From contig JAUSJA010000031.1 in assembly GCA_030647905.1 (NCBI GenBank), forward strand, positions 1 to 55,207: a DNA stretch of 55,207 bases. Direction: 5' to 3'. This stretch comes from Gemmatimonadaceae bacterium (GTDB lineage Bacteria; Gemmatimonadota; Gemmatimonadetes; Gemmatimonadales; Gemmatimonadaceae). Below the pieces are notes generated by a model that was not told where the DNA came from, searched no databases, and worked only from the letters and a program-made list of their open reading frames with translations. The number at the start of each line of letters is the position of its first letter. Positions within the stretch are counted from its first letter, which is position 1. Below, piece after piece: positions 10,910 through 21,128 of this stretch. Position numbers and translations under genes: made by a program.

Positions 10910-11757
10910 TTTGCGTAAGTGTAAAAACCGCGGCCGGTCTTCCGTCCGAGCCAGCCCGCGGCGACGTACTTCTTCAGCAATGGACAGGGCCGGTACTTCG
11001 GATCGCCGAGCCCGTCGCGAAGCACCTCGAGGATCGCGACGCACGTGTCGAGTCCGATCAGGTCGGCGAGAGCCAGCGGGCCCATCGGATGATTCATCCC
11101 GAGCTGCATCACCTGGTCAATAGCTTCGGGCTTGCCGACGCCTTCCATCACGCAGTACACCGCCTCGTTGATCATCGGCATCAGCACACGATTCGAGACA
11201 AAACCGGGGAAGTCGTTGACCTCGACGGGGGTCTTGCCAAGCTGCGTGCTGAGGTCAATCACCTTGTTCGTCGTCTCGTCTGACGTCGCAAGGCCGCGAA
11301 TGATCTCGACGAGCTTCATCACCGGGACCGGGTTCATGAAGTGCATTCCGACGACCTTCGCGGGGCGCTTCGTCTTCGCGGCAATCTCGGTGATGGAGAT
11401 CGAGCTCGTGTTCGTCGCGAGGATCGCATCGGGATTCACGATCCGATCGAGATCGCTGAAGATCCGGAACTTGAGATCGGTGTTCTCGGTCGCGGCTTCG
11501 ACGACGAGCGTGGCGTCGGCTGCCGCGTCGAGTGTCGGCTCCAGCGATATCAGACCCAGAGTCTCTTCCCGCTGCTTCTCCTGCAATGTGCCTTTCTTCA
11601 CCTGGCGGTCGAGATTCTTCTCGATCGTTGCGATGCCCTTCTCGAGCGCGTCGCTCGATACGTCAATCATCGTCACCGGAAATCCGGACTGCGCGAATAC
11701 GTGCGCGATCCCATTTCCCATCTGACCCGCGCCGATCACCGCGATCTTCTCTGCCAT
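10906..11757 (-). CDS. hbd: 3-hydroxybutyryl-CoA dehydrogenase
   Basis: A 283-residue NAD(P)-dependent 3-hydroxyacyl-CoA dehydrogenase. [10 protein letters not shown] (residues 9-18) is the dinucleotide fold, [15 protein letters not shown] follows, the catalytic His is in [18 protein letters not shown], and the C-terminal domain contains [18 protein letters not shown] and [17 protein letters not shown]. It interconverts acetoacetyl-CoA and 3-hydroxybutyryl-CoA. It is translated just after the CPBP gene (one base between) and couples to the acyl-CoA dehydrogenase. Confidence 0.95.
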   Translation of the reverse strand: MAEKIAVIGAGQMGNGIAHVFAQSGFPVTMIDVSSDALEKGIATIEKNLDRQVKKGTLQEKQREETLGLISLEPTLDAAADATLVVEAATENTDLKFRIFSDLDRIVNPDAILATNTSSISITEIAAKTKRPAKVVGMHFMNPVPVMKLVEIIRGLATSDETTNKVIDLSTQLGKTPVEVNDFPGFVSNRVLMPMINEAVYCVMEGVGKPEAIDQVMQLGMNHPMGPLALADLIGLDTCVAILEVLRDGLGDPKYRPCPLLKKYVAAGWLGRKTGRGFYTYAK

Positions 11758-11758
11758 T

Positions 11759-12619
11759 CTATGACTCCATGCGGCGCAACGGCCGCGCGTGCAGGTAGAT
11801 CAACACCAGGAACATCCCGACCGCCGCGGCGAAGCCTCCTTCAGGGCCCCATCCTCCACCCGTCAGCCAGTCCGGACCGGCATCCACTACGCGATAATCC
11901 GGCGTGCTCACCGGAAGACCGCTGACCGGAGAATGCAGAGCTGCGGCCATGAACCAGTTCCAGACAAAATGCGCCATCGTCGCGGCGTACAGACTGCGCG
12001 TCGCGAGAAAGACCGATCCGAGGAAGAAACCCGCGAGCATCACGATCACGATGGATTGCCCGTCCGCGCCCGGATTCGAAATGTGCAGCAATCCGAAAAC
12101 TATGCTCGTGGAGATCAGCGTCCAACGCGATCCCACTGCTTCGCGAAACACAGCGAAGATGTATCCGCGGAGCAGCAGCTCCTCACCGAATGCCGCGGGC
12201 AGGAGGCTGGCAAAGCTGATGCCCGCCGCGGCCCACCAGCTTCCCGGCGTGGATGGCACGGAGCGGAGCTCGCCGAGGACGAGCAGAATCACCGACGGCA
12301 CCGCGATCGGAAGCAGTCCCAGGATGGATCCTGAGGCCAGTGCAGCCGGCCGCGCGGCCACGAGATCCAGTCCCACGAAATCCCACGACTGTCCCTCGAC
12401 CCACTTCAGCATCACGAGCGTCGCGATCACCAGACCGAGTAGCACGCCCCACTCCGACACGAGCGGCCGGTACCCAAGCCCCGAGACGATTCCGTCCACC
12501 GCACTCTCGATCCACTCGGAAAGGACGAGCGCGACAAACAGGACTATCAGGAACAGGGCAATGCGCCACGGAGCGCGCAGACGGCGCTCCGGCGTGAAGA
12601 GCAGGTCCGCGGGAGTCAA
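11759..12619 (-). CDS. CPBP family intramembrane glutamic endopeptidase
   Basis: A 286-residue protein with about eight hydrophobic segments. The three CPBP/Abi motifs are visible: EELLLRGY (EExxxR), FGLLH and HFVWN (HxxxN). Such proteins are CaaX-type or regulatory membrane proteases. Its placement inside the thiolase-hbd pair is odd and may simply be a local insertion into the operon. It starts six bases after the thiolase stop, so it is cotranscribed. Its target is unknown. Confidence 0.88.
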   Translation of the reverse strand: MTPADLLFTPERRLRAPWRIALFLIVLFVALVLSEWIESAVDGIVSGLGYRPLVSEWGVLLGLVIATLVMLKWVEGQSWDFVGLDLVAARPAALASGSILGLLPIAVPSVILLVLGELRSVPSTPGSWWAAAGISFASLLPAAFGEELLLRGYIFAVFREAVGSRWTLISTSIVFGLLHISNPGADGQSIVIVMLAGFFLGSVFLATRSLYAATMAHFVWNWFMAAALHSPVSGLPVSTPDYRVVDAGPDWLTGGGWGPEGGFAAAVGMFLVLIYLHARPLRRMES

Positions 12620-12625
12620 CTCCGA

Positions 12626-13834
12626 TCAGGCGACGCTTTCGACGCTCAGCGCGACGGCGTCGCCGCCGCCGAGGCAGAGCGTCGCCAGGCCCGTGCGCGC
12701 ACCGCGGTCCTTCATCGCGTAGAGCAGAGTCGTGAGCACGCGCGCACCGCTGGCGCCGATCGGATGCCCGAGGGCGATCGCGCCGCCGTTCACGTTGACG
12801 CGGCTCCAGTCCCACCCCAGCCCTTCGCCATCCGCGATGGCCTGCGACGCGAACGCTTCGTTGGCTTCGATCAGATCGTAGTCGCCGATCTTCGCGCCGG
12901 AGAGCTTCATCAGGTTCTGCACGGCGAAGATCGGTGCGAAGAACAGCTCATGCGGCTCGGTGCCGCCGGTGGCGTAGCCGGTGACGCGGGCCATGATGCT
13001 CAGGCCATTTTTCTCAGCGTACTCCTCCGACACGACGACGAGAGCCGATGCGCCGTCGTTGAGCGATGACGCGTTGCCGGCCGTCACCGAGAGATCGCTG
13101 GTATCTCCCTTTCCGGGAAACGCCGGCTTGAGCTTTGTGAGGCCCTCCGCCGTCGTGTCCTTGCGCGGCCCTTCGTCGGTATCCACGACAGTCGTTCCCT
13201 TGCGGCCGGCAATCTCCACGGGCACGATCTCGTCGCGGAACCGTCCGGCCTCGATCGCCAAAATCGCCTTGGCATGCGACTGTGCGGCGAACTCGTCCTG
13301 CCGCTCGCGGCTCACCTGACCCTTGCTTGCCGTGTGCTCCGCGTGCGCGCCCATGTGGACGTCACATGCAGCGCACCAGAGACCGTCCTTGATCATGCCG
13401 TCCACGATCTTCTGGTCGCCGAGCTTCACGCCGTTCCGCATACCATAGATGTAGTACGGCGCGTTGGACATGGATTCCTGGCCGCCGGCAACGACCACCT
13501 GCTTGTCGCCTGCCTTGATGGACTGCGCCGCGAGCATCACGGCCTTGAGGCCCGAACCGCAGACCTTGTTGATCGTGAGAGCGGAGACGGTCGCCGGTAC
13601 GCCGGCCTTGAGAGCGGCCTGACGCGCGGGAGCCTGGCCAGTGCCGCCCTGGAGGACCTGGCCCATGATGACTTCCTCGATCGCGTTGGCATCTATTCCG
13701 GCTCGCTTTACGGCTTCGCGAATGGCTATTGCGCCGAGCTCGGGGGCTGTCAGGGAGGAGAGACCGCCGAGGAACTTGCCGATTGGCGTTCTGGTGGCGG
13801 AGACGATGACGGGGGTGCGGGATTTATCTGGCAT
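12626..13834 (-). CDS. acetyl-CoA C-acetyltransferase (thiolase)
   Basis: A thiolase of about 402 residues. [14 protein letters not shown] opens the protein, the acyl-accepting cysteine is in [12 protein letters not shown] (about residue 92), and [12 protein letters not shown] and [10 protein letters not shown] carry the active-site His and second Cys. It joins two acetyl-CoA, or cleaves 3-oxoacyl-CoA, and with hbd and the acyl-CoA dehydrogenase forms a short-chain beta-oxidation set. An in-frame GTG at 13861 is an alternative start. Neither candidate has a strong ribosome binding site. It is the first gene of the leftward run. Confidence 0.94.
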   Translation of the reverse strand: MPDKSRTPVIVSATRTPIGKFLGGLSSLTAPELGAIAIREAVKRAGIDANAIEEVIMGQVLQGGTGQAPARQAALKAGVPATVSALTINKVCGSGLKAVMLAAQSIKAGDKQVVVAGGQESMSNAPYYIYGMRNGVKLGDQKIVDGMIKDGLWCAACDVHMGAHAEHTASKGQVSRERQDEFAAQSHAKAILAIEAGRFRDEIVPVEIAGRKGTTVVDTDEGPRKDTTAEGLTKLKPAFPGKGDTSDLSVTAGNASSLNDGASALVVVSEEYAEKNGLSIMARVTGYATGGTEPHELFFAPIFAVQNLMKLSGAKIGDYDLIEANEAFASQAIADGEGLGWDWSRVNVNGGAIALGHPIGASGARVLTTLLYAMKDRGARTGLATLCLGGGDAVALSVESVA

Positions 13835-14275
13835 TGAGTTCTGATTCGGGTTTGGCGACACCTAAAAATAATCCGAAGCGGAGGGCGGGGCGCGCTGGCT
13901 GGGTCAGAGTGGGACTGCCGATGAACTGACAGGTACCGGGTTCCAGAGGCACAGCTGACAGTTTGGCAGGTGTTCATCGCCGATCGCGGGCATTCGCTGG
14001 CGAGGCGTGTTAACGGTGCGACTGGCAGCAGGGTGATGCGGCACTTGTGCCCGCCTAAGGCGTTCGTACTTCGTGTCCGACTACCGCAAACTGAAGGTCT
14101 GGAGGTACGCAGGATGCTTCAGGGCCTGATCAATAGAATCAGCCTCGAATGAGGCCAGACGAGTCGTCCGCGCCGAGATCACCTCAATAGCTGTCAGCTA
14201 TGCCTCTGGAACCTGGTGCCTGTCAGTACTCGGCCGCTCGTTCCCAATGTTCCAGGGGCCCCCGAATCCTGCGCC
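13835..14275. other. intergenic stretch holding a MITE-like element
   Basis: No gene is supported here. The region contains the 303-bp inverted-repeat element listed separately, plus the probable promoter of the thl run just right of 13834. Short frames inside the element look accidental. Confidence 0.5.
13925..14227. mobile_element. MITE-like element with 37-bp terminal inverted repeats
   Basis: Bases 13925-13961 and the reverse complement of 14191-14227 agree at 34 of 37 positions. The shared core is GGTTCCAGAGGCA, flanked on each side by CTGACAG. The 229 bases between show no coding frame. Terminal inverted repeats around a short non-coding body is the layout of a miniature inverted-repeat element, or of a decayed IS. 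I do not see a clear target-site duplication at the outer edges, so an alternative is a bidirectional hairpin/regulatory pair. Confidence 0.55.
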
Positions 14276-16201
14276 CTACGGCTGCAACGCTCGCGACGTG
14301 ATCTGGCCTTCGACCATCGCCACGAAATCGGCGACCGGCATCACTTCCTGCTTTTTCCCCACCCCGCGCACTCTGAGCGCAAGCGAGTCGCTCTCCGTCT
14401 CGCGCTTCCCGACGATCGCCATGTACGGAATCTTGAGCGTCTCCGCCTCACGGATCCTGTAGTTCAGCGTCTCCGAGCGATCGTCCAGGTGCACCCGCGC
14501 GCCGCGCGCCTTGAGGCGCTCGGCCACTGACCGCGCGGCATCCGCGAAATCGTCGGCGATCGGAATCACGCGCACCTGCTCCGGCGCAAGCCACAACGGA
14601 AATGCACCGGCGTAGTGCTCGACCAGTCCGCCTACGAACCGCTCCATGGATCCGACGAGCACGCGGTGCAGCATGATCGGCCTGTGCGGCGAGTTGTCCG
14701 CACCAGTGTACTCGAGGTCGAATCGCTCCGGCAGATTGAAGTCCAGCTGCACCGTCGGGCCCTGCCACTTGCGGCCGATCGCGTCAATGAGTTTGAAGTC
14801 GAGCTTGGGCCCGTAGAACGCGCCGCCGCCGGCATCTATCGAATACTCCTGACCACGGCGCGTGAGCACCTCCGCCAGCGTAGCCTCGGCGCTCGCCCAC
14901 AGCTCCGGCGAGCCAAGTGCCTTCTCCGGGCGCGTCGCAAGCTCGATCGTGTACGGATAGCCGAATGTGCCGAGCATCTCGTGAACGAGGTCGAGGAGGC
15001 GCTCGATCTCCGACGGCACCTGCTCCTGCGTACAGAAAACGTGAGCATCGTCCTGCGTGAAGCCGCGCACGCGCAGCATGCCGTGCAGCACGCCGCTTCT
15101 CTCGTAGCGATAGACAGTCCCGAATTCCGCGTAGCGGATCGGAAGGTCCCGGTACGAGCGCGCTCGCGACTGGAAGATGCAGATATGCCCGGGGCAGTTC
15201 ATCGGTTTCGGCCTGTATGCCGCGCCCTCCACTTCCATCGCGCCGAACATGCTCTCGCGGAAGTTCTCGAGGTGTCCCGAGATCTGAAACAGTCGCTCGC
15301 TGGCGATGTGAGGCGTATAGACCAGCTCGTATCCGTGGCGGAGAATGAGATCGCGCTCATAGTTCTCGATCTCGTTGCGCACGATCGCGCCGCGCGGATG
15401 CCAGAGGATCAGCCCCGGTCCCACGCGCTGGTCAGTGGAGTAGAGATCGAGTTGCTGCCCCAAAGCGCGATGATCGCGCCGCTTCGCTTCCTCGAGGCGG
15501 TGCAGGTACGCGTCCAGGTCCTCCTTGCTGAACCACGCCGTGGCGTAGATCCGCTGGAGCATCTGCCGCTTCTCGTCGCCGCGCCAGTAGGCGCCCGCCG
15601 TGTGGAGCAGCTTGAAGTGCTTCAGGAACGAAGTGTCGGGAATGTGCGGGCCGCGGCACAGATCAATGAACGGACCGTCCGTGTAGGTCGAGATGATCTC
15701 GTCTTCGCTGAACTCCGAGAGGCGTTCGAGCTTGAGGGGGTCGTCGGAGAACTTCTCGCGCGCCTCGCTCTGATTCACCTCGGCCCGAATGAACGGATAC
15801 TTCTCCGCGATGACTTTTCGCATCTCGGCCTCGAAGCGCTCGAGGTCCTCCGGCGTGAACGGTTCGGCAACCTCGAAGTCGTAGTAGAAGCCGTCCTCGA
15901 TGGAGGGCCCGAATCCGATTTTCGCGTCTGGCCGGAGACGCCGGACCGCTGTTGCCAGGATGTGCGCGCTGGAGTGGCGAAGGACGTCGAGGGCTTTGGC
16001 ATCCCTGGCCGTGAGGACGCGGAAAGGGCCACCCCGGCGGAGCGGCGTGACGAGGTCCTGCACTTCGCCGTCCACCTCGACGGCCAGCGCGTCCCTCAGC
16101 AACCGCTGGCCGATGGAGCCCACCACATCGCGCGGCAAAGTGCCCTCCTCGACCTGCCGTGTCGCGCCGTCGGGGAGGGTGAGTGTCAGCATTTCAGACA
16201 T
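14276..16201 (-). CDS. thrS: threonyl-tRNA synthetase
   Basis: A 641-residue class II synthetase. Domains in order: TGS (LTLPDGATRQVEEG, residues 5-60), the SAD editing domain with HSSAHILATAVRRL and CRGPHIPDT, the catalytic core with MNCPGHICIFQ and RVRGFTQDDAHVFC, and a C-terminal anticodon-binding domain. The zinc cysteine is in MNCPGH. The frame is open upstream, but ATG 16201 with GGAA nearby gives the family start and leaves a divergent promoter region shared with the BON-domain gene. Confidence 0.97.
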   Translation of the reverse strand: MSEMLTLTLPDGATRQVEEGTLPRDVVGSIGQRLLRDALAVEVDGEVQDLVTPLRRGGPFRVLTARDAKALDVLRHSSAHILATAVRRLRPDAKIGFGPSIEDGFYYDFEVAEPFTPEDLERFEAEMRKVIAEKYPFIRAEVNQSEAREKFSDDPLKLERLSEFSEDEIISTYTDGPFIDLCRGPHIPDTSFLKHFKLLHTAGAYWRGDEKRQMLQRIYATAWFSKEDLDAYLHRLEEAKRRDHRALGQQLDLYSTDQRVGPGLILWHPRGAIVRNEIENYERDLILRHGYELVYTPHIASERLFQISGHLENFRESMFGAMEVEGAAYRPKPMNCPGHICIFQSRARSYRDLPIRYAEFGTVYRYERSGVLHGMLRVRGFTQDDAHVFCTQEQVPSEIERLLDLVHEMLGTFGYPYTIELATRPEKALGSPELWASAEATLAEVLTRRGQEYSIDAGGGAFYGPKLDFKLIDAIGRKWQGPTVQLDFNLPERFDLEYTGADNSPHRPIMLHRVLVGSMERFVGGLVEHYAGAFPLWLAPEQVRVIPIADDFADAARSVAERLKARGARVHLDDRSETLNYRIREAETLKIPYMAIVGKRETESDSLALRVRGVGKKQEVMPVADFVAMVEGQITSRALQP

Positions 16202-16286
16202 CAGGTTTCCAGTGCCGCAGATGGCCTTTAACTTGCTCCCGCGTAAGCTATCGTTTGAGGATACCCTTCGCCACAGGTTCGAATAC

Positions 16287-17144
16287 ATGTCTCCATTCAG
16301 ATATCGCGATGAAGAGTCCCGCTCCACGAGCGCGCTATACGTCGCGCTCGGCGCTCTGGCGGGCTTTGCCGCAGGGGTCGTAGTCGCTCAGCAGTACGGC
16401 GGCATTTCCGGGCTGACCGCGAAGATCCGCGACCGCCTCGGCAGCGTCAGGCGTGGCGCCGGGGACGACGATGAGCAACAGCTGGGCGCCCACGCTCACG
16501 ATCATCGGTACGAGGACGAGGACGAGGACGGGGACGATGACGATGAATACGAAGACGAGGGCGACGGCGAGCCGCTCGATGCGACGGAAGAGCTGGAGGA
16601 ACGCGTGCTGGAGGCGTTCCGCAACGATCCGATCCTGAGCGAGCGCGCGATAGACATTGGCGCGATTGATGAGGGCATTGTCGAGTTGACGGGCTGGGTC
16701 AATGCAGACGACGAATCGCAGCAGGCCGTCGTCATCGCGCGGGGGGTGCCGGGTGTCGAGACTGTCGTGAATCGTCTCGCAGTGCGTGCGGACGAGGATC
16801 TCTTCGACGAGCTCGCCGATCGCTACGATGATGGCGATCCGTCGCTGACCGAAGGCCAATGGGAGGGACAGAGCATCGGCACCGGCCGCAGACGCCAGGG
16901 TACGTCGGCCGAACCGGACCGCCATGAAGACCCGCGACCCGGTCTCGAGGAAAAAGTGCTCGACCGCGTTTACCTCGACCCTGACGATGAAGCGGAAGCA
17001 GGGGCCGAGCGTCGCAAGCGCACCAAGCAGCCGCCTCGCCGCGGGCGTGCCGACGGATCGCCAGTGGCTCCGACCGGAGTTCCGAAGAGCGATCACGTCG
17101 CCGATCCGCTCAGCGCTCCGACGGAGTCCGCGCAGGGAGATTAG
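16287..17144 (+). CDS. BON-domain protein with N-terminal membrane segment
   Basis: A protein of about 285 residues. Residues 16-35 form one hydrophobic segment (ALYVALGALAGFAAGVVV), followed by a very acidic Asp/Glu-rich stretch. A BON domain follows (about 110-170: AIDIGAIDEGIVELTGWV, VVNRL) and then a basic, low-complexity tail. BON domains bind membranes or mediate adhesion; the role here is unknown. I prefer ATG 16287; an in-frame ATG at 16221 would add 22 residues. It is divergent from thrS and followed by valS after 85 bases. Confidence 0.8.
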   Translation: MSPFRYRDEESRSTSALYVALGALAGFAAGVVVAQQYGGISGLTAKIRDRLGSVRRGAGDDDEQQLGAHAHDHRYEDEDEDGDDDDEYEDEGDGEPLDATEELEERVLEAFRNDPILSERAIDIGAIDEGIVELTGWVNADDESQQAVVIARGVPGVETVVNRLAVRADEDLFDELADRYDDGDPSLTEGQWEGQSIGTGRRRQGTSAEPDRHEDPRPGLEEKVLDRVYLDPDDEAEAGAERRKRTKQPPRRGRADGSPVAPTGVPKSDHVADPLSAPTESAQGD

Positions 17145-17229
17145 TGCAAGGTCGGGCTCGGCGCCGGACACAGCGGCGCCGGGCTCTACTCTTACAAGAG
17201 GAAAATGCCGCGGTTAACTTGCGCGAAGG

Positions 17230-20016
17230 ATGAGCAAGACACCCCCGGCCACCGACCTTCCCCCACAGTTCGATCCCGCGTCTGTCGAGACCACCCTCTA
17301 CAAGGAGTGGCTCGACGCGGATCTCTTCACCGCAGATGCGAAGCGATCGCGCCGCACAGGCGGCGACCGCGACCCGTTCGTGGTAGTGATGCCGCCGCCC
17401 AACGTGACGGCGGTTCTGCACATGGGACACGGTCTCAACATTACGGTTCAGGACGTTCTCATCCGCTGGCGGCGCATGTGCGGCGATGAGGCGCTCTGGC
17501 TTCCGGGTACCGATCACGCCGGCATCGCCACGCAGAACGTGATCGAGCGGCAACTCGCCGCCGAAGGAAAGACGCGCTTCGACCTCGGACGCGAAGCATT
17601 CGTGAAACGCACGTCGGACTTCGTGACCGAGACGGGCGGCACGATTCTGGAGCAGCTCCGCGCCGTCGGCGCGTCATGCGACTGGACGAGGACCGCCTAC
17701 ACCCTTTCGCCGGAGCTCTCGCGCGCGGTGCGGGAAGCGTTCGTGCTGCTGTACGAGCGCGGTCTCATCTATCGCGGGCATCGGGTCATTCACTGGTGTT
17801 CACGCTGCCTCACGTCGTTGAGCGACGAGGAAGCGGAGCATAGCGAAGAGACGGGCAATCTGTATCATCTGCGGTATCCGCTGACCGACGATCCGACGAA
17901 GGGAATAACGATCGCGACGACGAGGCCTGAGACGATGCTCGCCGATGTCGCGGTGGCGGTGCATCCCGACGACGAGCGCTATCGCCATCTGATCGGCAGG
18001 ACGGTGACGCTGCCGATCGCGAATGTCGCGATCCCGATCATCGCCGATTCGATTGGCGTGGATCCGGAGTTCGGCACCGGCGCGGTGAAGATCACCCCCG
18101 CGCACGACGCCAACGATTTCGAGATGGGGTCGCGTCACAAGCTGCCGATGCCGGTCGTTCTCTCCCCGGAGGGCACGATGGCCAACGGCGCCGACGCCGG
18201 CTCCCGCGTGCCCCCTGAGCTTCTTGGAATTGACCGATTCGAGGCGCGCCAACGGATCGTGCAGATGTTGAAACATCTCGGCGCTCTCGAGAAGATCGAG
18301 TCCCACTCGCACGCCGTCCGGCACTGCTATCGCTGCGACACTGTCGTCGAGCCGCGCCTGTCCGATCAGTGGTTCGTGAAGATGAAGCCGCTCGCGGAGC
18401 CGGCGCTCGAGGCGGTGCGCGATCGCCGCATCCGGATTCTTCCGGAGAGGTGGGAAGCGGTGTATGTGAACTGGCTGGAAAACATCCGCGACTGGAACAT
18501 CTCGCGTCAGTTGTGGTGGGGTCATCGCATTCCCGTCTGGTATTGCGACGCGTGCGGCGAAGTCACGGTGAGCCGGGACGACATCTCGAAGTGCGTGAAG
18601 TGCGGCCAGCCGGCGCGCCAGGACGAGGACGTGCTCGACACGTGGTTCTCATCCTGGCTATGGCCCTTCTCCACCCTCGGCTGGCCGAATGCCGAAGCCG
18701 GGGACCTCGCCGCGTTCTATCCGACCGATGATCTCATCACCGCACCGGAAATTCTGTTCTTCTGGGTCGCGCGGATGGTCATGGGCGGCTACGCGTTCAT
18801 GGGCGAGACACCGTTCCACACGGTGTACCTGCACGGAACCGTGCGCGACATGAAGCACCTTAAGATGTCGAAGTCACTCGGTAACGGAATCGATCCGCTC
18901 GATGTCCGCGCGCTCTACGGCACGGATGCGCTGCGATACACGGTGATTGCCGGCCTCGGCATTGGCGCCGACGTCATGCTCGACCCCAACGACCTCGAGA
19001 AGTCGTTCGCTCCAGGCAGGAATTTCGTCACCAAGCTGTGGAACATCGGGCGGTTCCTTCTCACCAATGTCGGAAGTGAAAGCGTTCAACCACTCGATCG
19101 TGTGGACGCCACGAAGCTCCGCCAGTCGGACAGATGGATTCTCAACGCGCTCAACACGGCGATCGCGGAGTGCGACGCGGCGCTCGGTCCGTCGAGCCCA
19201 AAGGACGGAGTGTGGGATCAGGCCGAGTTGCGCAGCGGGCTCCGGCTGAGCGAATACACCGAATCGGCCCGGCGCTTCGTCTGGAACGAGCTCGCGGACT
19301 GGTATCTCGAGTCGACCAAGGGGCGACTTGCATCGCATGACGGCGATGGCGAAGTCGCGCGCGCCGTGCTTGCGCATTCGTTCGACGCCGCGCTGCGTCT
19401 CCTTCAGCCAATCGTGCCGTTCATCACCGACACACTGTGGCGACGCCTGCCGATCGCCGACGAGGGCGCGCGTGGCGAGTTCATCGCGCGCGCGGTGTGG
19501 CCGACGCAGAATCCGGCGTTCGGCGCCGAGCCGGGGTTCGAGCTCGTGCGCGAAGCGATCAATGCCATCCGCCAGCTCCGCGCGGACTACGCGATCCCGC
19601 CGGGCGACCGCATTCACGCTTCCCTCGACACTGGCGCCGCGGGCCGCAACGCGACACGCGACGCGGCCATCTTCGCCGAGGAATCGGAGTTCATCGAGCG
19701 CGTCGCGCGGTGCACGGTGGACGTCGAAGCGGATGAGACCGGGGGGAGCGGCGCGACGATCCTTCTCTCCAGCGGCTCGCGTATCAGAGTCCCGCTCGCC
19801 GGCGTGATTGACATCGAGAAGGAATGTCGCAAGGCGAAGGAAGAGTTGGAAAAGCTCGACTCGCAACTCGCGGCGCTGAATGGGCGACTGGCCAATCCGG
19901 GGTTCACCGACCGTGCCCCGGCTCAGGTCGTGGACGCGGAGCACGCCAGGCAGGTCGAATGGACGGCGAGGCGCGGCCAGCTCGCCGACAAGGTTGCTTC
20001 GCTGTGCGGATCGTGA
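17230..20016 (+). CDS. valS: valyl-tRNA synthetase
   Basis: A 928-residue class I synthetase, full length. The HIGH motif reads PPPNVTAVLHMGHGLN, and the KMSKS loop is LKMSKSLGNGIDPLD. The CP1 editing domain includes IATTRPETMLADVAVAVHP. A zinc-ribbon insertion has CDACGEVTVSRDDISKCVKC. The C-terminal coiled coil (about 855-925, KAKEELEKLDSQLAALNGRL) is typical of ValRS. Its stop codon overlaps the start of the next gene as GTGA. Confidence 0.97.
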   Translation: MSKTPPATDLPPQFDPASVETTLYKEWLDADLFTADAKRSRRTGGDRDPFVVVMPPPNVTAVLHMGHGLNITVQDVLIRWRRMCGDEALWLPGTDHAGIATQNVIERQLAAEGKTRFDLGREAFVKRTSDFVTETGGTILEQLRAVGASCDWTRTAYTLSPELSRAVREAFVLLYERGLIYRGHRVIHWCSRCLTSLSDEEAEHSEETGNLYHLRYPLTDDPTKGITIATTRPETMLADVAVAVHPDDERYRHLIGRTVTLPIANVAIPIIADSIGVDPEFGTGAVKITPAHDANDFEMGSRHKLPMPVVLSPEGTMANGADAGSRVPPELLGIDRFEARQRIVQMLKHLGALEKIESHSHAVRHCYRCDTVVEPRLSDQWFVKMKPLAEPALEAVRDRRIRILPERWEAVYVNWLENIRDWNISRQLWWGHRIPVWYCDACGEVTVSRDDISKCVKCGQPARQDEDVLDTWFSSWLWPFSTLGWPNAEAGDLAAFYPTDDLITAPEILFFWVARMVMGGYAFMGETPFHTVYLHGTVRDMKHLKMSKSLGNGIDPLDVRALYGTDALRYTVIAGLGIGADVMLDPNDLEKSFAPGRNFVTKLWNIGRFLLTNVGSESVQPLDRVDATKLRQSDRWILNALNTAIAECDAALGPSSPKDGVWDQAELRSGLRLSEYTESARRFVWNELADWYLESTKGRLASHDGDGEVARAVLAHSFDAALRLLQPIVPFITDTLWRRLPIADEGARGEFIARAVWPTQNPAFGAEPGFELVREAINAIRQLRADYAIPPGDRIHASLDTGAAGRNATRDAAIFAEESEFIERVARCTVDVEADETGGSGATILLSSGSRIRVPLAGVIDIEKECRKAKEELEKLDSQLAALNGRLANPGFTDRAPAQVVDAEHARQVEWTARRGQLADKVASLCGS

Positions 20017-21128
20017 AGCCGGTTGTCCTTGCATTGACGCTGTGCGCGACGGTGGCGTGCGCATCGCCCGGCGTTCCGCCCGGCGGGCCCGAGGACAAGG
20101 AAGCGCCGCAGATCGTCCGTATCGCCCCGGACAGCGGGAAGACCGGTGTCTCGCCGCGCGAAGCCATCTTCAGATTCGATGAGGTCGTGAGCGAGCGGCC
20201 GTCAGGAGTTGCGTCGCTCGGCGCGCTTTTCGTCATCTCCCCTCGTGATGGGGAGCCGCGCGTGAGCTGGCATCGCGAAGAGATCAGCGTGCGGCCCCGG
20301 CGCGCGTGGCGGAAGAACACGGCGTACACCATCACGCTGCTGCCGGGTCTCGCCGACCTGCGCGGCAACATCCGCAACACCGCCGCAGTGACCATGTTCT
20401 CGACCGGCGCAACGATCCCGACGTCGCGTATCGGCGGGACGTTGTTCAACTGGCCCGAGGGACGGATCGTCACTCGCGGTCTCGTCGAAGCACGGCCACG
20501 GGCGGACACCACTCTGGCCTACGTCGCGGCCACCGATTCGGCGGGCAGCTTTCTGTTCCCGAATCTTCCCGCAGGTTCGTATGTCGTCCGCGGCATTTCC
20601 GACGACAATGCCAATCACGGGCTCGACCCGCGTGAAGCGTGGGACACCGCAATGGTGAATCTGACCGATTCGGCAAGAGTGGATCTGTTCGGATTCGTCC
20701 ATGACTCGATCGGGTCGCGCCTCGCGAGTGTCCTGATGAAGGATTCGGTGACACTCGTGCTGACATTCGACAATCCGCTCGCGGTGACGCCTCCGCTCGG
20801 ACCGGCGAACATTCGCGTCCGCGCTCCTGATTCGACGGATGTGCCGGTGGTTTCAGTAATGCCGCCGCCACCCGACACGACGATTTCAAAAACGCCCCGG
20901 CCCTCGCGACCGATTCCGCCGCGCGTTCTGACGGTGCGTCTCGGGCGTCCGCTGCGCGCCCGCACTGACTATCGCGTTCGCGTGACCGACGCGCGCAATC
21001 TCACGGGTGTGGCCAGAACGAGCGACAGAATCCTCAGCGTTCCCGCGGCCCCTGCGGCCGCGGCGACACCTCCGCCCGCCGCTCCACCTCCCGCAGCCCC
21101 GCCCGCGGCGGCACCCATACGAAGGTGA
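20013..21128 (+). CDS. Ig-like domain lipoprotein
   Basis: A protein of about 371 residues. It has a lipoprotein-type signal (hydrophobic stretch then TVAC, Cys near residue 15) and an N-terminal SbsA/Big_5-like Ig domain (about 30-125: PQIVRIAPDSGKTGVSPREA, TAYTITLLPGLADLRGN). A carboxypeptidase-regulatory-like repeat follows (FLFPNLPAGSYVVRGISDDN), with an Ala/Pro-rich tail. I chose GTG 20013, which shares GTGA with the valS stop; GTG 20004 is possible. The protein probably acts at the cell envelope. Such Ig-like lipoproteins are common in Gemmatimonadota and Bacteroidota. Confidence 0.8.
   Translation: MKPVVLALTLCATVACASPGVPPGGPEDKEAPQIVRIAPDSGKTGVSPREAIFRFDEVVSERPSGVASLGALFVISPRDGEPRVSWHREEISVRPRRAWRKNTAYTITLLPGLADLRGNIRNTAAVTMFSTGATIPTSRIGGTLFNWPEGRIVTRGLVEARPRADTTLAYVAATDSAGSFLFPNLPAGSYVVRGISDDNANHGLDPREAWDTAMVNLTDSARVDLFGFVHDSIGSRLASVLMKDSVTLVLTFDNPLAVTPPLGPANIRVRAPDSTDVPVVSVMPPPPDTTISKTPRPSRPIPPRVLTVRLGRPLRARTDYRVRVTDARNLTGVARTSDRILSVPAAPAAAATPPPAAPPPAAPPAAAPIRR

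Noticed and set aside
18874-20064. Long reverse-strand open frame opposite valS (396 codons)
   Set aside because: It is a shadow of valS in high-GC sequence; product is arginine-rich with no recognisable domain.
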